From: Bacteroidales bacterium
Lineage (GTDB): Bacteria; Bacteroidota; Bacteroidia; Bacteroidales; JAQXIO01
Direction: 5' to 3'
Length of the DNA: 64,000 bases
Assembly: GCA_029007825.1 (NCBI GenBank)
Contig: JAQXIO010000063.1
Coordinates: 1 to 64,000 of the forward strand
This document shows positions 35,625-43,812 of the stretch, in pieces. Both the position numbers and the translations under genes were made by a program. The notes beneath the pieces were generated by a model. That model worked only from the letters and a program-made list of their open reading frames with translations. It ran no database searches and had not been told where the DNA came from. How positions within the stretch are numbered: position 1 is the first letter of the stretch; every line of letters starts with the position of its first letter.

Positions 35625-36032
35625 ATGGCATTAAAGACCTATACATCGCTTTACTTCCTTTTCCGCACGTCAGTAACGGCAGAGGGCAAACGCATTCCCA
35701 TCGAATTTAAGAACGGCATCAATTTCGGCGAATACCGGGCAAAGGGGTGCTTCTCGACTTCGAACGAAAAACTGCAGGAGGCGATCGAGAGCGATCCGCG
35801 CTTCGGGTGGGAGTTTTTCCTGACGGAGACAAAGGAAACGGCAGGAGCTCCGGAAGCGAAACCATCGGGGAATACCGGAACGGAAGCCGATGCGGTCGGC
35901 AACCTGCACGAGGCGCGTGAATACTTAGTGCGGCATTACGGCGTGGAGCGCCGCGCGCTAAACAACGGCGAAGCGGTACAGAAAGAGGCTGCCCGGTTAG
36001 GTGTGGAGTTTCCGAACCTGAAATTAGGGTAA
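35625..36032 (+). CDS. Small phage-type structural protein of unknown role
   Basis: The 135-residue protein has an N-terminal beta-rich half (TYTSLYFLFRTSVTAEGKRI, GINFGEYRAKGCFSTSNEKL), a low-complexity linker near residues 72-92 (KETAGAPEAKPSG) and a C-terminal helical module (NLHEAREYLVRHYGVERRAL) that resembles small SAP/HeH-like helical folds. Its position between capsid and connector genes suggests a head decoration, stabilisation or neck role. No family is recognised for certain. Confidence 0.5.
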   Translation: MALKTYTSLYFLFRTSVTAEGKRIPIEFKNGINFGEYRAKGCFSTSNEKLQEAIESDPRFGWEFFLTETKETAGAPEAKPSGNTGTEADAVGNLHEAREYLVRHYGVERRALNNGEAVQKEAARLGVEFPNLKLG

Positions 36033-36323
36033 TCCGGCATACGGAACGGCGCTGTTTTTACTTCCCGGAAGTTACCTTCGCGGGAAGGTTCCGAAAATTG
36101 CGGAACGGCAGCATTCTTCCGTCCGGAAAAACAAGACCGCCGGCCGATTGCAGAAAACAGTTTCCGCTGCTGCGGAAAAGCGTACAAAAAACAATATGCG
36201 GTAAACCGGCTTCAACAAAAACCGGAAAGGACAAAAATACCGGCAGAAAGCATTACAAAGAAGAATTACGGAAAGGGTGGTAAGTAAAGTAAGAAAAGAT
36301 TATCCGACAGAAAACAAAGAGAT

Positions 36324-36941
36324 ATGGAGAGCGAAGAGATCATCCGGAGGGTGAAATGCCTGATGAACGAAACGGATCCGGGAGAGCCGGACACGGTACT
36401 TCTGGCCGATGAGCCGTTAGGGGTAGAGCAAGCCATTGCGGAGTGTATCGCCGATGCGGCTAACATCGTGTTTGCTGCGGCTCCCGTGCATCTGGTACCG
36501 CTTACGGACGGCACCCCGCTGCGCATAACGGAGAAAAACGGTGCGGGGATTATCCAGCTGCCCGGTGATTTTGTCCGCCTTGCCTCGTTGCGCCTCAGCA
36601 CGTGGAAGCGGACGCTCTTCTCTCCCGCCCCGCCGGGCAGCCCGCCCCACAGGGAGCAGGGCAATCCTTACCTGAAAGCGGGAACATCGAAACCGGTGGC
36701 AGTGCTTACCGGCAGCAGCGGGGGCGCACGGCTCGAATGCTATCCTTTCACCACAGGTACCACCGTGCAGGAGCTTTTCTATTCGGCAAAGGCAGCGGGG
36801 GCGGAAGATATTCCGGAGAACAGCCTGCTCACCCCGGCCGTCTGTTACATGTGTGCGGCGCTGGCATACGGGATTTTCGGCAATGCCGAAGCGGCCGGAC
36901 TTATGAAAGCGGCGGCTACGGAACTGATACCTCAACAATAA
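36324..36941 (+). CDS. Probable phage head-tail connector/adaptor
   Basis: The 205-residue protein starts with a helical region (EEIIRRVKCLMNETDPGEPD). A central part follows (IAECIADAANIVFAAAPVHL, GIIQLPGDFVRLASLRLSTW), and the C-terminal helices (TPAVCYMCAALAYGIFGNAE) resemble gp6/gp15-type connector proteins. Position downstream of the capsid supports this. Its stop codon TAA also forms the left target duplication of the inserted MITE, so the element sits right at the gene end. Confidence 0.5.
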   Translation: MESEEIIRRVKCLMNETDPGEPDTVLLADEPLGVEQAIAECIADAANIVFAAAPVHLVPLTDGTPLRITEKNGAGIIQLPGDFVRLASLRLSTWKRTLFSPAPPGSPPHREQGNPYLKAGTSKPVAVLTGSSGGARLECYPFTTGTTVQELFYSAKAAGAEDIPENSLLTPAVCYMCAALAYGIFGNAEAAGLMKAAATELIPQQ

Positions 36942-37123
36942 GAGCCCGTTCAAATTTTTATCCGGGATGGAATGAGAATAATTTTCAGGAGATTTCCGGT
37001 AATTTAAAAAGAAGGAACAGCGGGCTTTTTCAGGTTTTAAAGAGACGAAAAGGCTCGGAAATCAGCTCATTACAACCGGAACAGACTTTTAAATAATTAT
37101 TTCTATAAAATTCAAACAGGCTC
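36942..37123. mobile_element. 182-bp MITE, copy 1, with TAA target duplication
   Basis: The element begins GAGCCCGTTCAAATTTTTAT and ends with the imperfect complement (ATAAAATTCAAACAGGCTC). It is flanked by TAA on both sides (36939-36941 and 37124-37126). A second copy of identical length lies at 45896-46077. It has no coding capacity. A 3-bp TNA duplication and such termini fit a non-autonomous IS5-type element. Confidence 0.8.
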
Positions 37124-37131
37124 TAAGCATT

Positions 37132-38820
37132 ATGGGAACACTGAATATCGACGAGACGAACGGCGACCTGCAGTTCGAAATCAGCGGCGACAAAGCGGCG
37201 CCGAAGGTAAAAGAGGGTATATGGCGAAAGCTGTTAGGGGCTTTTATCGGTTCGGCGGCAAGCCTCGACGCCGACACCCGGAAACGGGCCCGCGACGCCG
37301 TTTCTGCCGAGGAGGCGGGAAGCGCCGCACGACAGGTGAACACGCATAACGGCGATGCTTCGGCGCATTCCGCCGCCATTGCGTCGGCTATCGATGCGTT
37401 CAACGACAACGATGGCGGCCTGCCGCTGAGCGAGGCCGCTTCGATCGTAGAAAAGAGCATCGGGAACAGCGAGTCGTCGGTAAGCCTGATCGCTGCCGGG
37501 GGGACGGAGAATGAGACGGCATTGACGGTCAATACCGTAGGAAATGCCTATATCGCCAAGGGTGGAAAGATGAAAGAGATCGCACTGAAGGGAGAGCTGC
37601 GCGCTTACCTCCGTTTAGAAGAGTATACGGGCAACTGGGCGTCGCCCGACGAGGCAGAGATTCCGGCAGAGGCGGAAACGATACACCGGTGGGGGTTTGT
37701 AAAAAGCGACAATCCGTTGCAATACTCTTTGTTGCTGCACAGTGCATCGAACTCAAGGCATGAATCGGGACTGGATACCTGCGCCGCACAGGTACGGATC
37801 ATGAACAACGGCAATATCGAAACGCGCAGCAAGCTCGCGTTCGGCGGCTGGTCGTCGTGGAGCTCGGTGCTGCCGCCCGACGCCACGACCAACCAGAAAG
37901 GGGTCGTGCTGCTGGCGGAAGGAAACGGTACGGAGGGCGATGCGGGAAGGGTACCGGTATTAGACAGTTCGGGAAAGCTGAATGAGGAGATCGTAGTAAA
38001 GGCTGCCGATGCGGGCAGAGGCCACACGGGTACCGTGGAGGTGGTGTATAATGCCGAAACGGGCAGTTTCGGGCGTGTGCCGATGGTGGACGAAGGGGGA
38101 ATACTGAGCTTTACGGTGCTTCCCGATGCTACGGCTTTGCAGAAAGGCGCAGTCATCCTCTCTTCCAACTCCGGCAACGCAAGCGAAGCAGGAAAGGTTC
38201 CGGTGCTGGGAAGCAACGGGAAACTGAGCCCGGGCGTACTCGGAACGGCAACGGGCAGCCAGACGGGAGGGGTAAAACTGGCAACCGGCAACGGCCTTAC
38301 GCCGCCGGCGGAGAGCCGTGCGGCATGGACCGACGGCACGGGATGCGTGCCGCGCGAACACAGCTACGGCTATGCGGGGAGCTTTACCTATACGGGCACG
38401 GAAGGGAGCGGCGGTTCGCTGGCCATGAAGTTCCATCTGCCGGCTCTTTCGCCGGAAAAACGTGCCTACGGCTCCGTGTCGGGCTGCATCTGGCTGAGCG
38501 GCCGCACGCAGGGGACTTCGCTGTGGTACGAACACAAGATTAACTGGCAGCTCGATTTCAACGGTTACGGGGGCGACGAAGCTTTCAACGGAGTATCGGT
38601 ATCGGGCGAGGTTGCTATCACCTATTCCGAGTCGTCGCGGATGATCCGGTGGACAGGGGGAGAGATCGTTCCCATCTCGCGCGGAAAGGACGAAGCCGGA
38701 GAAAGCTGGCTGATACCGCTGACGGAAAAAGCACAGGGTGCCGGAGAGATCGAAACGTTCATAAGGGGCTGCCGCATCCTGACGGATTCGTTCCATATGC
38801 TGGAGAATAATCCGGCGTAG
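37132..38820 (+). CDS. Phage tail fibre / host-recognition protein
   Basis: The 562-residue protein has an N-terminal attachment region (INIDETNGDLQF-like start, KVKEGIWRKLLGAF) and a middle section with at least three loosely repeated units of the form A(T)xxxKGxVxLxxxNG followed by AGxVPVLxSxGKL (about residues 245-400). A beta-rich C-terminal head follows (SLWYEHKINWQLDFNGYGGD). Repeats of this kind form trimeric tail-fibre shafts, and the C-terminal head should bind a surface receptor. The MITE lies directly upstream, so its expression may depend on that element or on read-through. Confidence 0.65.
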   Translation: MGTLNIDETNGDLQFEISGDKAAPKVKEGIWRKLLGAFIGSAASLDADTRKRARDAVSAEEAGSAARQVNTHNGDASAHSAAIASAIDAFNDNDGGLPLSEAASIVEKSIGNSESSVSLIAAGGTENETALTVNTVGNAYIAKGGKMKEIALKGELRAYLRLEEYTGNWASPDEAEIPAEAETIHRWGFVKSDNPLQYSLLLHSASNSRHESGLDTCAAQVRIMNNGNIETRSKLAFGGWSSWSSVLPPDATTNQKGVVLLAEGNGTEGDAGRVPVLDSSGKLNEEIVVKAADAGRGHTGTVEVVYNAETGSFGRVPMVDEGGILSFTVLPDATALQKGAVILSSNSGNASEAGKVPVLGSNGKLSPGVLGTATGSQTGGVKLATGNGLTPPAESRAAWTDGTGCVPREHSYGYAGSFTYTGTEGSGGSLAMKFHLPALSPEKRAYGSVSGCIWLSGRTQGTSLWYEHKINWQLDFNGYGGDEAFNGVSVSGEVAITYSESSRMIRWTGGEIVPISRGKDEAGESWLIPLTEKAQGAGEIETFIRGCRILTDSFHMLENNPA

Positions 38821-38925
38821 AGGAGAAGCATAAATTTTCTTTCCATTATATTGTCCGGCAGTGTGATAATATACAGACAAACATTTTTTATTTTCCAAAT
38901 AAAAGCAAACTTAATGTGGCAATAT

Positions 38926-38957
38926 ATTGTTTATATCATATAAATATATTATTTTTG
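38926..38957 (+). promoter_or_regulatory. Promoter and palindromic operator of the XRE/ImmA/PIN operon
   Basis: ATTG (38926-38929), a 20-base spacer and TATTTTTG (38950-38957) fit the Bacteroidota consensus. A 13-bp palindrome TTATAT-C-ATATAA (38931-38943) fills the spacer, flanked by AATATATT on both sides. It is a likely repressor site for the XRE protein encoded 25 bases downstream. Confidence 0.7.
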
Positions 38958-38982
38958 ACACAGAAAAAAACAGAAGGTGATT

Positions 38983-39336
38983 ATGAAAACAATTAACCAG
39001 ATTGTCGGAGAAAACCTTAAAAAACTCAGATCTTTATCCGGTTTCACTCAAGAACAGATCGCTGCATCGATCGGAATAGAACGATCTGCTTACAGCAATT
39101 ACGAAGGAGGCATACGGGAAACGCCTTTCGACGTTTTAGAGAAATTGGCAAATCTGTTCGGATGCGAACCTTTTATTTTATTTGAAGATAATATACAGGT
39201 AAACGACGAAATACTGGCTGCCGCATTCAGGATTTCCGACCTGGAAGAGAACGACCTGAAAGAGATAGCCGGGTTCAAAGACATCGTGAAGTCTTATCTT
39301 AAAATGGAACGCATTTCGCAAAATGGCCCCCAATAA
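38983..39336 (+). CDS. XRE-family repressor
   Basis: The 117-residue protein has an N-terminal HTH (VGENLKKLRSLSGFTQEQIA, SIGIERSAYSNYEGGIRETP) and a short C-terminal helical tail. It probably represses its own operon through the palindrome upstream. Its end overlaps the ImmA/IrrE gene by 14 bp, which indicates translational coupling. The ATG at 38983 is preferred to an in-frame GTG two codons before it. Confidence 0.88.
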   Translation: MKTINQIVGENLKKLRSLSGFTQEQIAASIGIERSAYSNYEGGIRETPFDVLEKLANLFGCEPFILFEDNIQVNDEILAAAFRISDLEENDLKEIAGFKDIVKSYLKMERISQNGPQ

Positions 39337-40060
39337 ATTCATAATAGAAAAAGAGGTTTCGGCTTTCCGGGCAGACAACGGTCTCAGTTCATCCGAGCCG
39401 ATCAATCTGAAGAGCCTGCTTTTAAAACTGAATATCCTGACCATTTTCAGGCCATTATCCGAAAATTTCTCGGGCATGTGCTTAAAAGCCGCTTCGGAAC
39501 ACCGGTTTATGCTTATAAATTCGAGCCATCAAAGGGGAAGGCAACATTTTACCATAGCCCACGAGTTATATCACCTTTACATAGAGGAGAACCCGACTCC
39601 GCACAAGTGCAACCCCGGTCACAAAAGTAAAAGCCCGGTAGAGCAAAGTGCCGATATGTTTGCCGCATCGCTGCTAATGCCCGAAACAGGCCTTTGCCAA
39701 CTTATCCCCGAAAGCGAACTTAAATCTAAGAATATTTCAATTGCAACGGTTTTAAAACTGGAACATTATTTTTCCGTGTCGCGGTCGGCATTGCTATACA
39801 GGTTATTGAATATCGGTTTGATAACAAAGGAAAGGCATTCCGAACTGGCCGCTATCCCGGTCAGGCGTTCTGCATTGTGCTTCGGCTACGACACTGCCTT
39901 ATACAATGCAGCCAACGAAGGCCTGGTGATCGGAGATTTCGGAGAAAAAGCCCGCCTGCTGTTCGAGCAGGAAAAGATTTCAGAAGGGCATTATTTAGAA
40001 TTGCTTCATAAAATCAATACGAATGTGCCGGAAGAAAACGAAAATAGTACTCGATGCTGA
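39323..40060 (+). CDS. ImmA/IrrE-family zinc metallopeptidase
   Basis: The 245-residue COG2856-type protein has the zinc motif FTIAHELYHLYIEE at about residues 74-87 (HExxH) and a downstream EQSADMFAASLLMP with the third ligand Glu. These enzymes cleave XRE repressors, as ImmA does with ImmR in ICEBs1, or act within XRE-COG2856 toxin-antitoxin pairs. It overlaps both neighbours (14 bp and 38 bp), forming a tight three-gene operon. Confidence 0.92.
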   Translation: MAPNKFIIEKEVSAFRADNGLSSSEPINLKSLLLKLNILTIFRPLSENFSGMCLKAASEHRFMLINSSHQRGRQHFTIAHELYHLYIEENPTPHKCNPGHKSKSPVEQSADMFAASLLMPETGLCQLIPESELKSKNISIATVLKLEHYFSVSRSALLYRLLNIGLITKERHSELAAIPVRRSALCFGYDTALYNAANEGLVIGDFGEKARLLFEQEKISEGHYLELLHKINTNVPEENENSTRC

Positions 40061-40547
40061 TGTTATCATCCACTTTATAAAAGCTGAATCATTCTCTTTG
40101 TTGCCCGACATCTTTCCGGAATACGAATATGTTCTCCTGGATATCGTTTACAAAGAAATATCCAAAGACAAAACTACCCAAACCCTGATAGACAACTATA
40201 CCCGGGTGTTTCCGAAAATAAAACAGGAGGAGTTTGCCCCGCAAGGCGCTTCGATGCAGGAATATTTTCAATTGAAAAAGAGATTCGGAGAGGGCGAGAG
40301 CGCATGCATGGTATATTGCCGGGATAACCGGGACGTATTCGGCAGCAGCAACCTGAAAGATATAAAAGAGTATTGCAGGCAAAACGATATTGCCAACCTG
40401 ACAACCCTCGATTTTCTATACTACGCTTATTGCAGAAAGAAGCTCACCGCAGAAGAGTGCAACGAATTTATCCGTAAGGTCAGAAACTCGGGAAGCAAAC
40501 TTCCGGATACGGACATAACAAGATATACCTGTAGTGTATTCGTCTAA
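40023..40547 (+). CDS. PIN-like domain protein, candidate ribonuclease toxin
   Basis: The 174-residue protein starts with the PIN-type strand KIVLDADVIIHFIKA (Asp11/Asp13). It has a mid acidic residue (DIVYKEISKD, Glu45), then RFGEGESACMVYCRDN and SSNLKDIKEYCRQN, the usual spacing of the remaining metal-binding acids. PIN domains are Mg-dependent RNases, often toxins. Its frame begins 38 bp inside the ImmA/IrrE gene, so this may be a three-component stress-response module: repressor, protease and toxin. Confidence 0.7.
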   Translation: MCRKKTKIVLDADVIIHFIKAESFSLLPDIFPEYEYVLLDIVYKEISKDKTTQTLIDNYTRVFPKIKQEEFAPQGASMQEYFQLKKRFGEGESACMVYCRDNRDVFGSSNLKDIKEYCRQNDIANLTTLDFLYYAYCRKKLTAEECNEFIRKVRNSGSKLPDTDITRYTCSVFV

Positions 40548-40769
40548 AAAAGAAGATAAATAAAATCATTTATGTTAACAGAAAAAAGAAGCCTAATTAT
40601 CTATGCTTCACTTCAACTAAAATCCAAATTCATCACACCTCGCTTTTCCTGCAATTTTTATTCATTTCAAATAAACACATTTGGTGAGTAATTTCATATC
40701 TCGTTTTGTCTGTAACTCTCATTTTTTACTGCAAACATAACATTATCAATATTCTTTGAGAGCTTTGCC

Positions 40770-42254
40770 TTAACTTAATAAATCTATCATTTTCGCTTCT
40801 ATTTCATCAAGCATTTTAATTAGTTGAGTTTTTATTTCATCTGTTGATTGAGAATTTTTTATTTTCATTCTCATTATATCAAAATGTTCATTTTGCTTTT
40901 TTGTTTTTTGCTGTGTTTCATTTTGGATTCGTATAACGATCTGAAATGTATAGTCATCAATTTCCTTACATATTTGAAGAAGATTAAGAGTCTTATTGAT
41001 TTCATCAATTTGGTTTAAATCTTCATAGGCACTGTATCTTTTCCAAATATTGAACTTATCTTTCTCTATAAAATGTATATACAAATTTTTACGGTCATTA
41101 TTAATCTTTTTCGTTAATTCATCAAGCTTTTTTTCCAATAAAGCCGATTCTTCTTTATTGTGATTAATATCAATATCTTTTAATCGTTTCCATAAACTAT
41201 TACGTCTCGCATCCATATTATAACCATAGAGTTTGGTTAATGCCGCTATTTCTGTTATAAATATTTTGCGTAAATGCAAAGAGCGCTCAATTTTAGATTC
41301 AGAACTCATATACGCTTTTACGGCACAAATTAAATCATTCTGAATGTAACTGACCATCATACGTAATAAGGTAAGTTCATTAAGAATTTCTATATTGGTT
41401 GGTATTTTAACGTATTTCATTGTCAAAAACTCCTTTATTTTACGACATTGCAAATGATTGCAGTAATATTTGTCAATACTATCACTTAACTTTATCAATG
41501 TATTGTCTGATTGAATAATTAGTTGTTCGCCCGATAATTTATTTGCGAACTTATTATAAAGAAAGTCTTTTACATTGAACTGGGAGATAGATAATTGTTG
41601 ATTTGTATCTGCGTTTGAAGATGCTGTAAACTGACTGATAATGGCTAAAATTATTGTAGAAATCTGGGAAATACGCAAATGGAGCAACATATATTGAGAT
41701 ACAAACTTACAATATTTATCTTCTTCAGTAATGGTATTTAATATCGTATATCTTTCTATCGGATTATTATAATGGGAAGTACAATTGCGTATTGCAATTT
41801 CCTCTTTTTCAGGTTTTAATTTCACCAATTCTTTATCAATAATATTAATATATGAATTGAGTATAGGATTTTCCAATATTCTGGCTATTCGTTTTAATTC
41901 ATTCCAAATACCTTCATTTTCTTTTATCCCTGCATAATATTTATAAGCCTCACATATAGTAAGAGTAATGTTTTGTATATGATAACGTTTTTCATAGATA
42001 ATAGTCGTGCTTAAAAGCAATCTAAAAGAAGCCATAAGTTCGTGCATTATCAGAAAACTGCCCATATACAAATCTTCTGTTTTGCTAAAAAGAGTAAGTA
42101 TTGTTCCCGATTTATCTTTGAGCCCTTCTTCAGCGTTTATAAAGCATTTATGTAACTTTACCATAGCAGGAAATATATCTTCTAATTCCGCTATAGTATC
42201 TTTGGAATTTTGAGTTAAAGAAACTAAGGTCTCTTTACTAGCTGGTTTTTTCAT
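40770..42254 (-). CDS. Orphan protein with two HEPN-like motifs, candidate RNase effector
   Basis: The 494-residue, AT-rich, almost all-helical protein has no named domain that I recognise. Internally it looks duplicated: residues 100-200 and 335-440 share a helix with (I/L)W..LK.I (116-123 and 354-361), followed about 30 residues later by an Rx4-5H motif, RNCTSH at 156-161 and RKNLYIH at 388-394. R-x4-6-H is the catalytic signature of HEPN RNases, where the R and H sit close at the end of a helix. Two HEPN-like copies in one chain recall Cas13 and other two-HEPN effectors. It stands alone with its own promoter, downstream of the XRE/ImmA/PIN operon on the opposite strand. Function is inferred. 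Confidence 0.55.
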   Translation of the reverse strand: MKKPASKETLVSLTQNSKDTIAELEDIFPAMVKLHKCFINAEEGLKDKSGTILTLFSKTEDLYMGSFLIMHELMASFRLLLSTTIIYEKRYHIQNITLTICEAYKYYAGIKENEGIWNELKRIARILENPILNSYINIIDKELVKLKPEKEEIAIRNCTSHYNNPIERYTILNTITEEDKYCKFVSQYMLLHLRISQISTIILAIISQFTASSNADTNQQLSISQFNVKDFLYNKFANKLSGEQLIIQSDNTLIKLSDSIDKYYCNHLQCRKIKEFLTMKYVKIPTNIEILNELTLLRMMVSYIQNDLICAVKAYMSSESKIERSLHLRKIFITEIAALTKLYGYNMDARRNSLWKRLKDIDINHNKEESALLEKKLDELTKKINNDRKNLYIHFIEKDKFNIWKRYSAYEDLNQIDEINKTLNLLQICKEIDDYTFQIVIRIQNETQQKTKKQNEHFDIMRMKIKNSQSTDEIKTQLIKMLDEIEAKMIDLLS

Positions 42255-42782
42255 TATTAAGTATTATAAAAATTAGATTTATAAACGGATACTAATTATT
42301 CTATTTTCAAATATATCAATTTCTTGTTTTGCAATCCACAACTTAACAGCAAACATTCCAATTTTTCACAGCCGTTATTACTTTGCAGTGGCAAAAATTG
42401 TAATTTTCTATCCGGCACCGCTTCTTTTTACCAAATTTATCTTCTTAAATTTTTATAGCTGCGGATCAAATACAATACAACTATACCGGCGAACTGACGA
42501 TCAACCGGGAACCGCTTCGGCGACAGCTTTCATTACCGGCTTTCCCTGTACACGGAGAAAGGGGGGATTCAGCTTCATCCATAAATCCGGGCATCCTCCC
42601 ACACCTTATACCGAGGGAATGCAACAGGTCATCAAGAGACAAAACAGCATACTTTGCTTTAAAAGGCCATTACCGGCAAAATAATCCTTAAATGTAAAGT
42701 TTACCGGATACGTCCGCGGCACGAAGTATCCGGTATATACAAAAGACATCCCAGGTCAGTAAAAAACTGCCTTGCAGTGCCT
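42255..42782. other. 528-bp gap between the HEPN-like gene and arsM
   Basis: Besides the promoter box at 42308-42315 I see no supported gene. A plus-strand frame at 42388-42684 has no domain or promoter and is not called. Confidence 0.4.
42308..42315 (-). promoter_or_regulatory. -7 promoter box of the HEPN-like gene
   Basis: On the minus strand this is TATATTTG, a perfect TAnnTTTG box 53 bases before the ATG at 42254. A -33 element is not clear. Confidence 0.5.
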
Positions 42783-43577
42783 TTATTTTCCCTTCTCCGC
42801 ATATACGGTAATGCTGAATATTACGGTGGGCTGCGATTTGTAACGGGCAATCTCCTCTTCATCGAGGTATTGCCGGAGTATTTCGTCGGGCACGACGATG
42901 GGCTTCTCTTTCTGGATCGTCAGTCCGGAGAATCCGGCTTCACGGATATAACCGAGGTATTCTTCCTTATCGATGGCACTCGCCACACAACCGGCATACA
43001 TCTCCGCCGCCGATTTTATGCGGGCGGGAAGTTCCCCGGTCAGCACGATATCGGAGATACTGAAATGTCCGCCGGGTTTCAGCACCCGGTAAATCTGCGA
43101 GAACACGGTCTTTTTATCGGGCACGAGGTTCAGCACGCAGTTGCTTACGACAACGTCGGCGGTATTGCCGGCAACCGGGATATTTTCTATATCGCCCTGA
43201 ATAAATTCGACGTTGGTAAACCCTCTTTTCTGCGCATTTACCGTAGCTTTGGCGATCATGGCAGGAGAGAAGTCGATACCGATCACCCTGCCCGTTTCGC
43301 CCGTCTCGGCACGTGCGACAAAACAGTCGTTCCCCGCCCCGCTGCCGAGATCGATCACCGTATCGCCCTGACGGATCGCGGCAAACGCCGTAGGAAGCCC
43401 GCACCCCAGGCCCATATCGGCATCGGGGTTATACCCTGCTACGCCTTTATAGCTGTCGCTCATAATGGTATAAACCTTCGGTTTCCCGCAACAGCAGGAC
43501 GATTCGTTCTCTTTGCCCTGTAAAGCCAGATCGTTGTACTTCTGCTTTACCATTTCCTTGATATCTTTCTCATTCAT
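42783..43577 (-). CDS. arsM: Arsenite methyltransferase
   Basis: The 264-residue SAM-dependent enzyme methylates As(III) to volatile or less toxic methylarsenicals. It carries a cysteine trio CCCGK at residues 28-32, the SAM motif VIDLGSGAGNDCF, DMGLGCGLPTAFA before it, the catalytic-type NCVLNLVPDK, and Cys in YAGCVASAID, as in ArsM enzymes. It lies downstream of arsR on the same strand, separated by a fold-back repeat, with an ArsR-like operator just upstream of its ATG. Confidence 0.92.
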   Translation of the reverse strand: MNEKDIKEMVKQKYNDLALQGKENESSCCCGKPKVYTIMSDSYKGVAGYNPDADMGLGCGLPTAFAAIRQGDTVIDLGSGAGNDCFVARAETGETGRVIGIDFSPAMIAKATVNAQKRGFTNVEFIQGDIENIPVAGNTADVVVSNCVLNLVPDKKTVFSQIYRVLKPGGHFSISDIVLTGELPARIKSAAEMYAGCVASAIDKEEYLGYIREAGFSGLTIQKEKPIVVPDEILRQYLDEEEIARYKSQPTVIFSITVYAEKGK

Positions 43578-43592
43578 AGCTATTGTTTATTG

Positions 43593-43608
43593 TTCGTTAT
43601 TTTACGAA
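43593..43608 (-). promoter_or_regulatory. ArsR-like operator before arsM
   Basis: TTCG, 8 bases, CGAA matches the two palindromes before arsR. It sits 15 bases upstream of the arsM ATG, with no TAnnTTTG box nearby, so it may block read-through or a weak promoter. Confidence 0.6.
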
Positions 43609-43622
43609 TATTACCGATAAAA

Positions 43623-43812
43623 AAATTCAGGCATTTATATACGGCTTTGCACAAACAACCGAAAACGGCTGTTTTGCCGCGCGACGGCACCAAGCCTGCG
43701 CTTCAGGCGAGGAGTTTGGGAGTAAACCTGATTTGTAAACGACACCAACGGCGAAGAATGCGACCTGCGGATTTACCCAACGGTGTAAAATCGTATACAG
43801 GCACCTGAATTT
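43623..43812. repeat. 190-bp fold-back repeat between arsR and arsM
   Basis: The ends are imperfect inverted repeats of about 30 bp: AAATTCAGG...TATATACGGCTTTGCAC on the left against the complement of TGTAAAATCGTATACAGG...CCTGAATTT on the right. The segment encodes nothing convincing; both strands have open frames that resemble each other near the ends, which is expected for a fold-back. It reaches into the arsR stop codon. It resembles a dispersed Bacteroidota intergenic repeat I have seen mis-annotated as small proteins; this is from memory only. Confidence 0.6.

Noticed and set aside
37960..38898. 312-codon minus-strand frame opposite the tail-fibre gene
   Set aside because: Arg/Ala-rich shadow of the repeated plus-strand coding sequence; no domain seen.
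42388..42684. 98-codon plus-strand frame between the HEPN-like gene and arsM
   Set aside because: No domain, no promoter in that direction and no neighbour logic.
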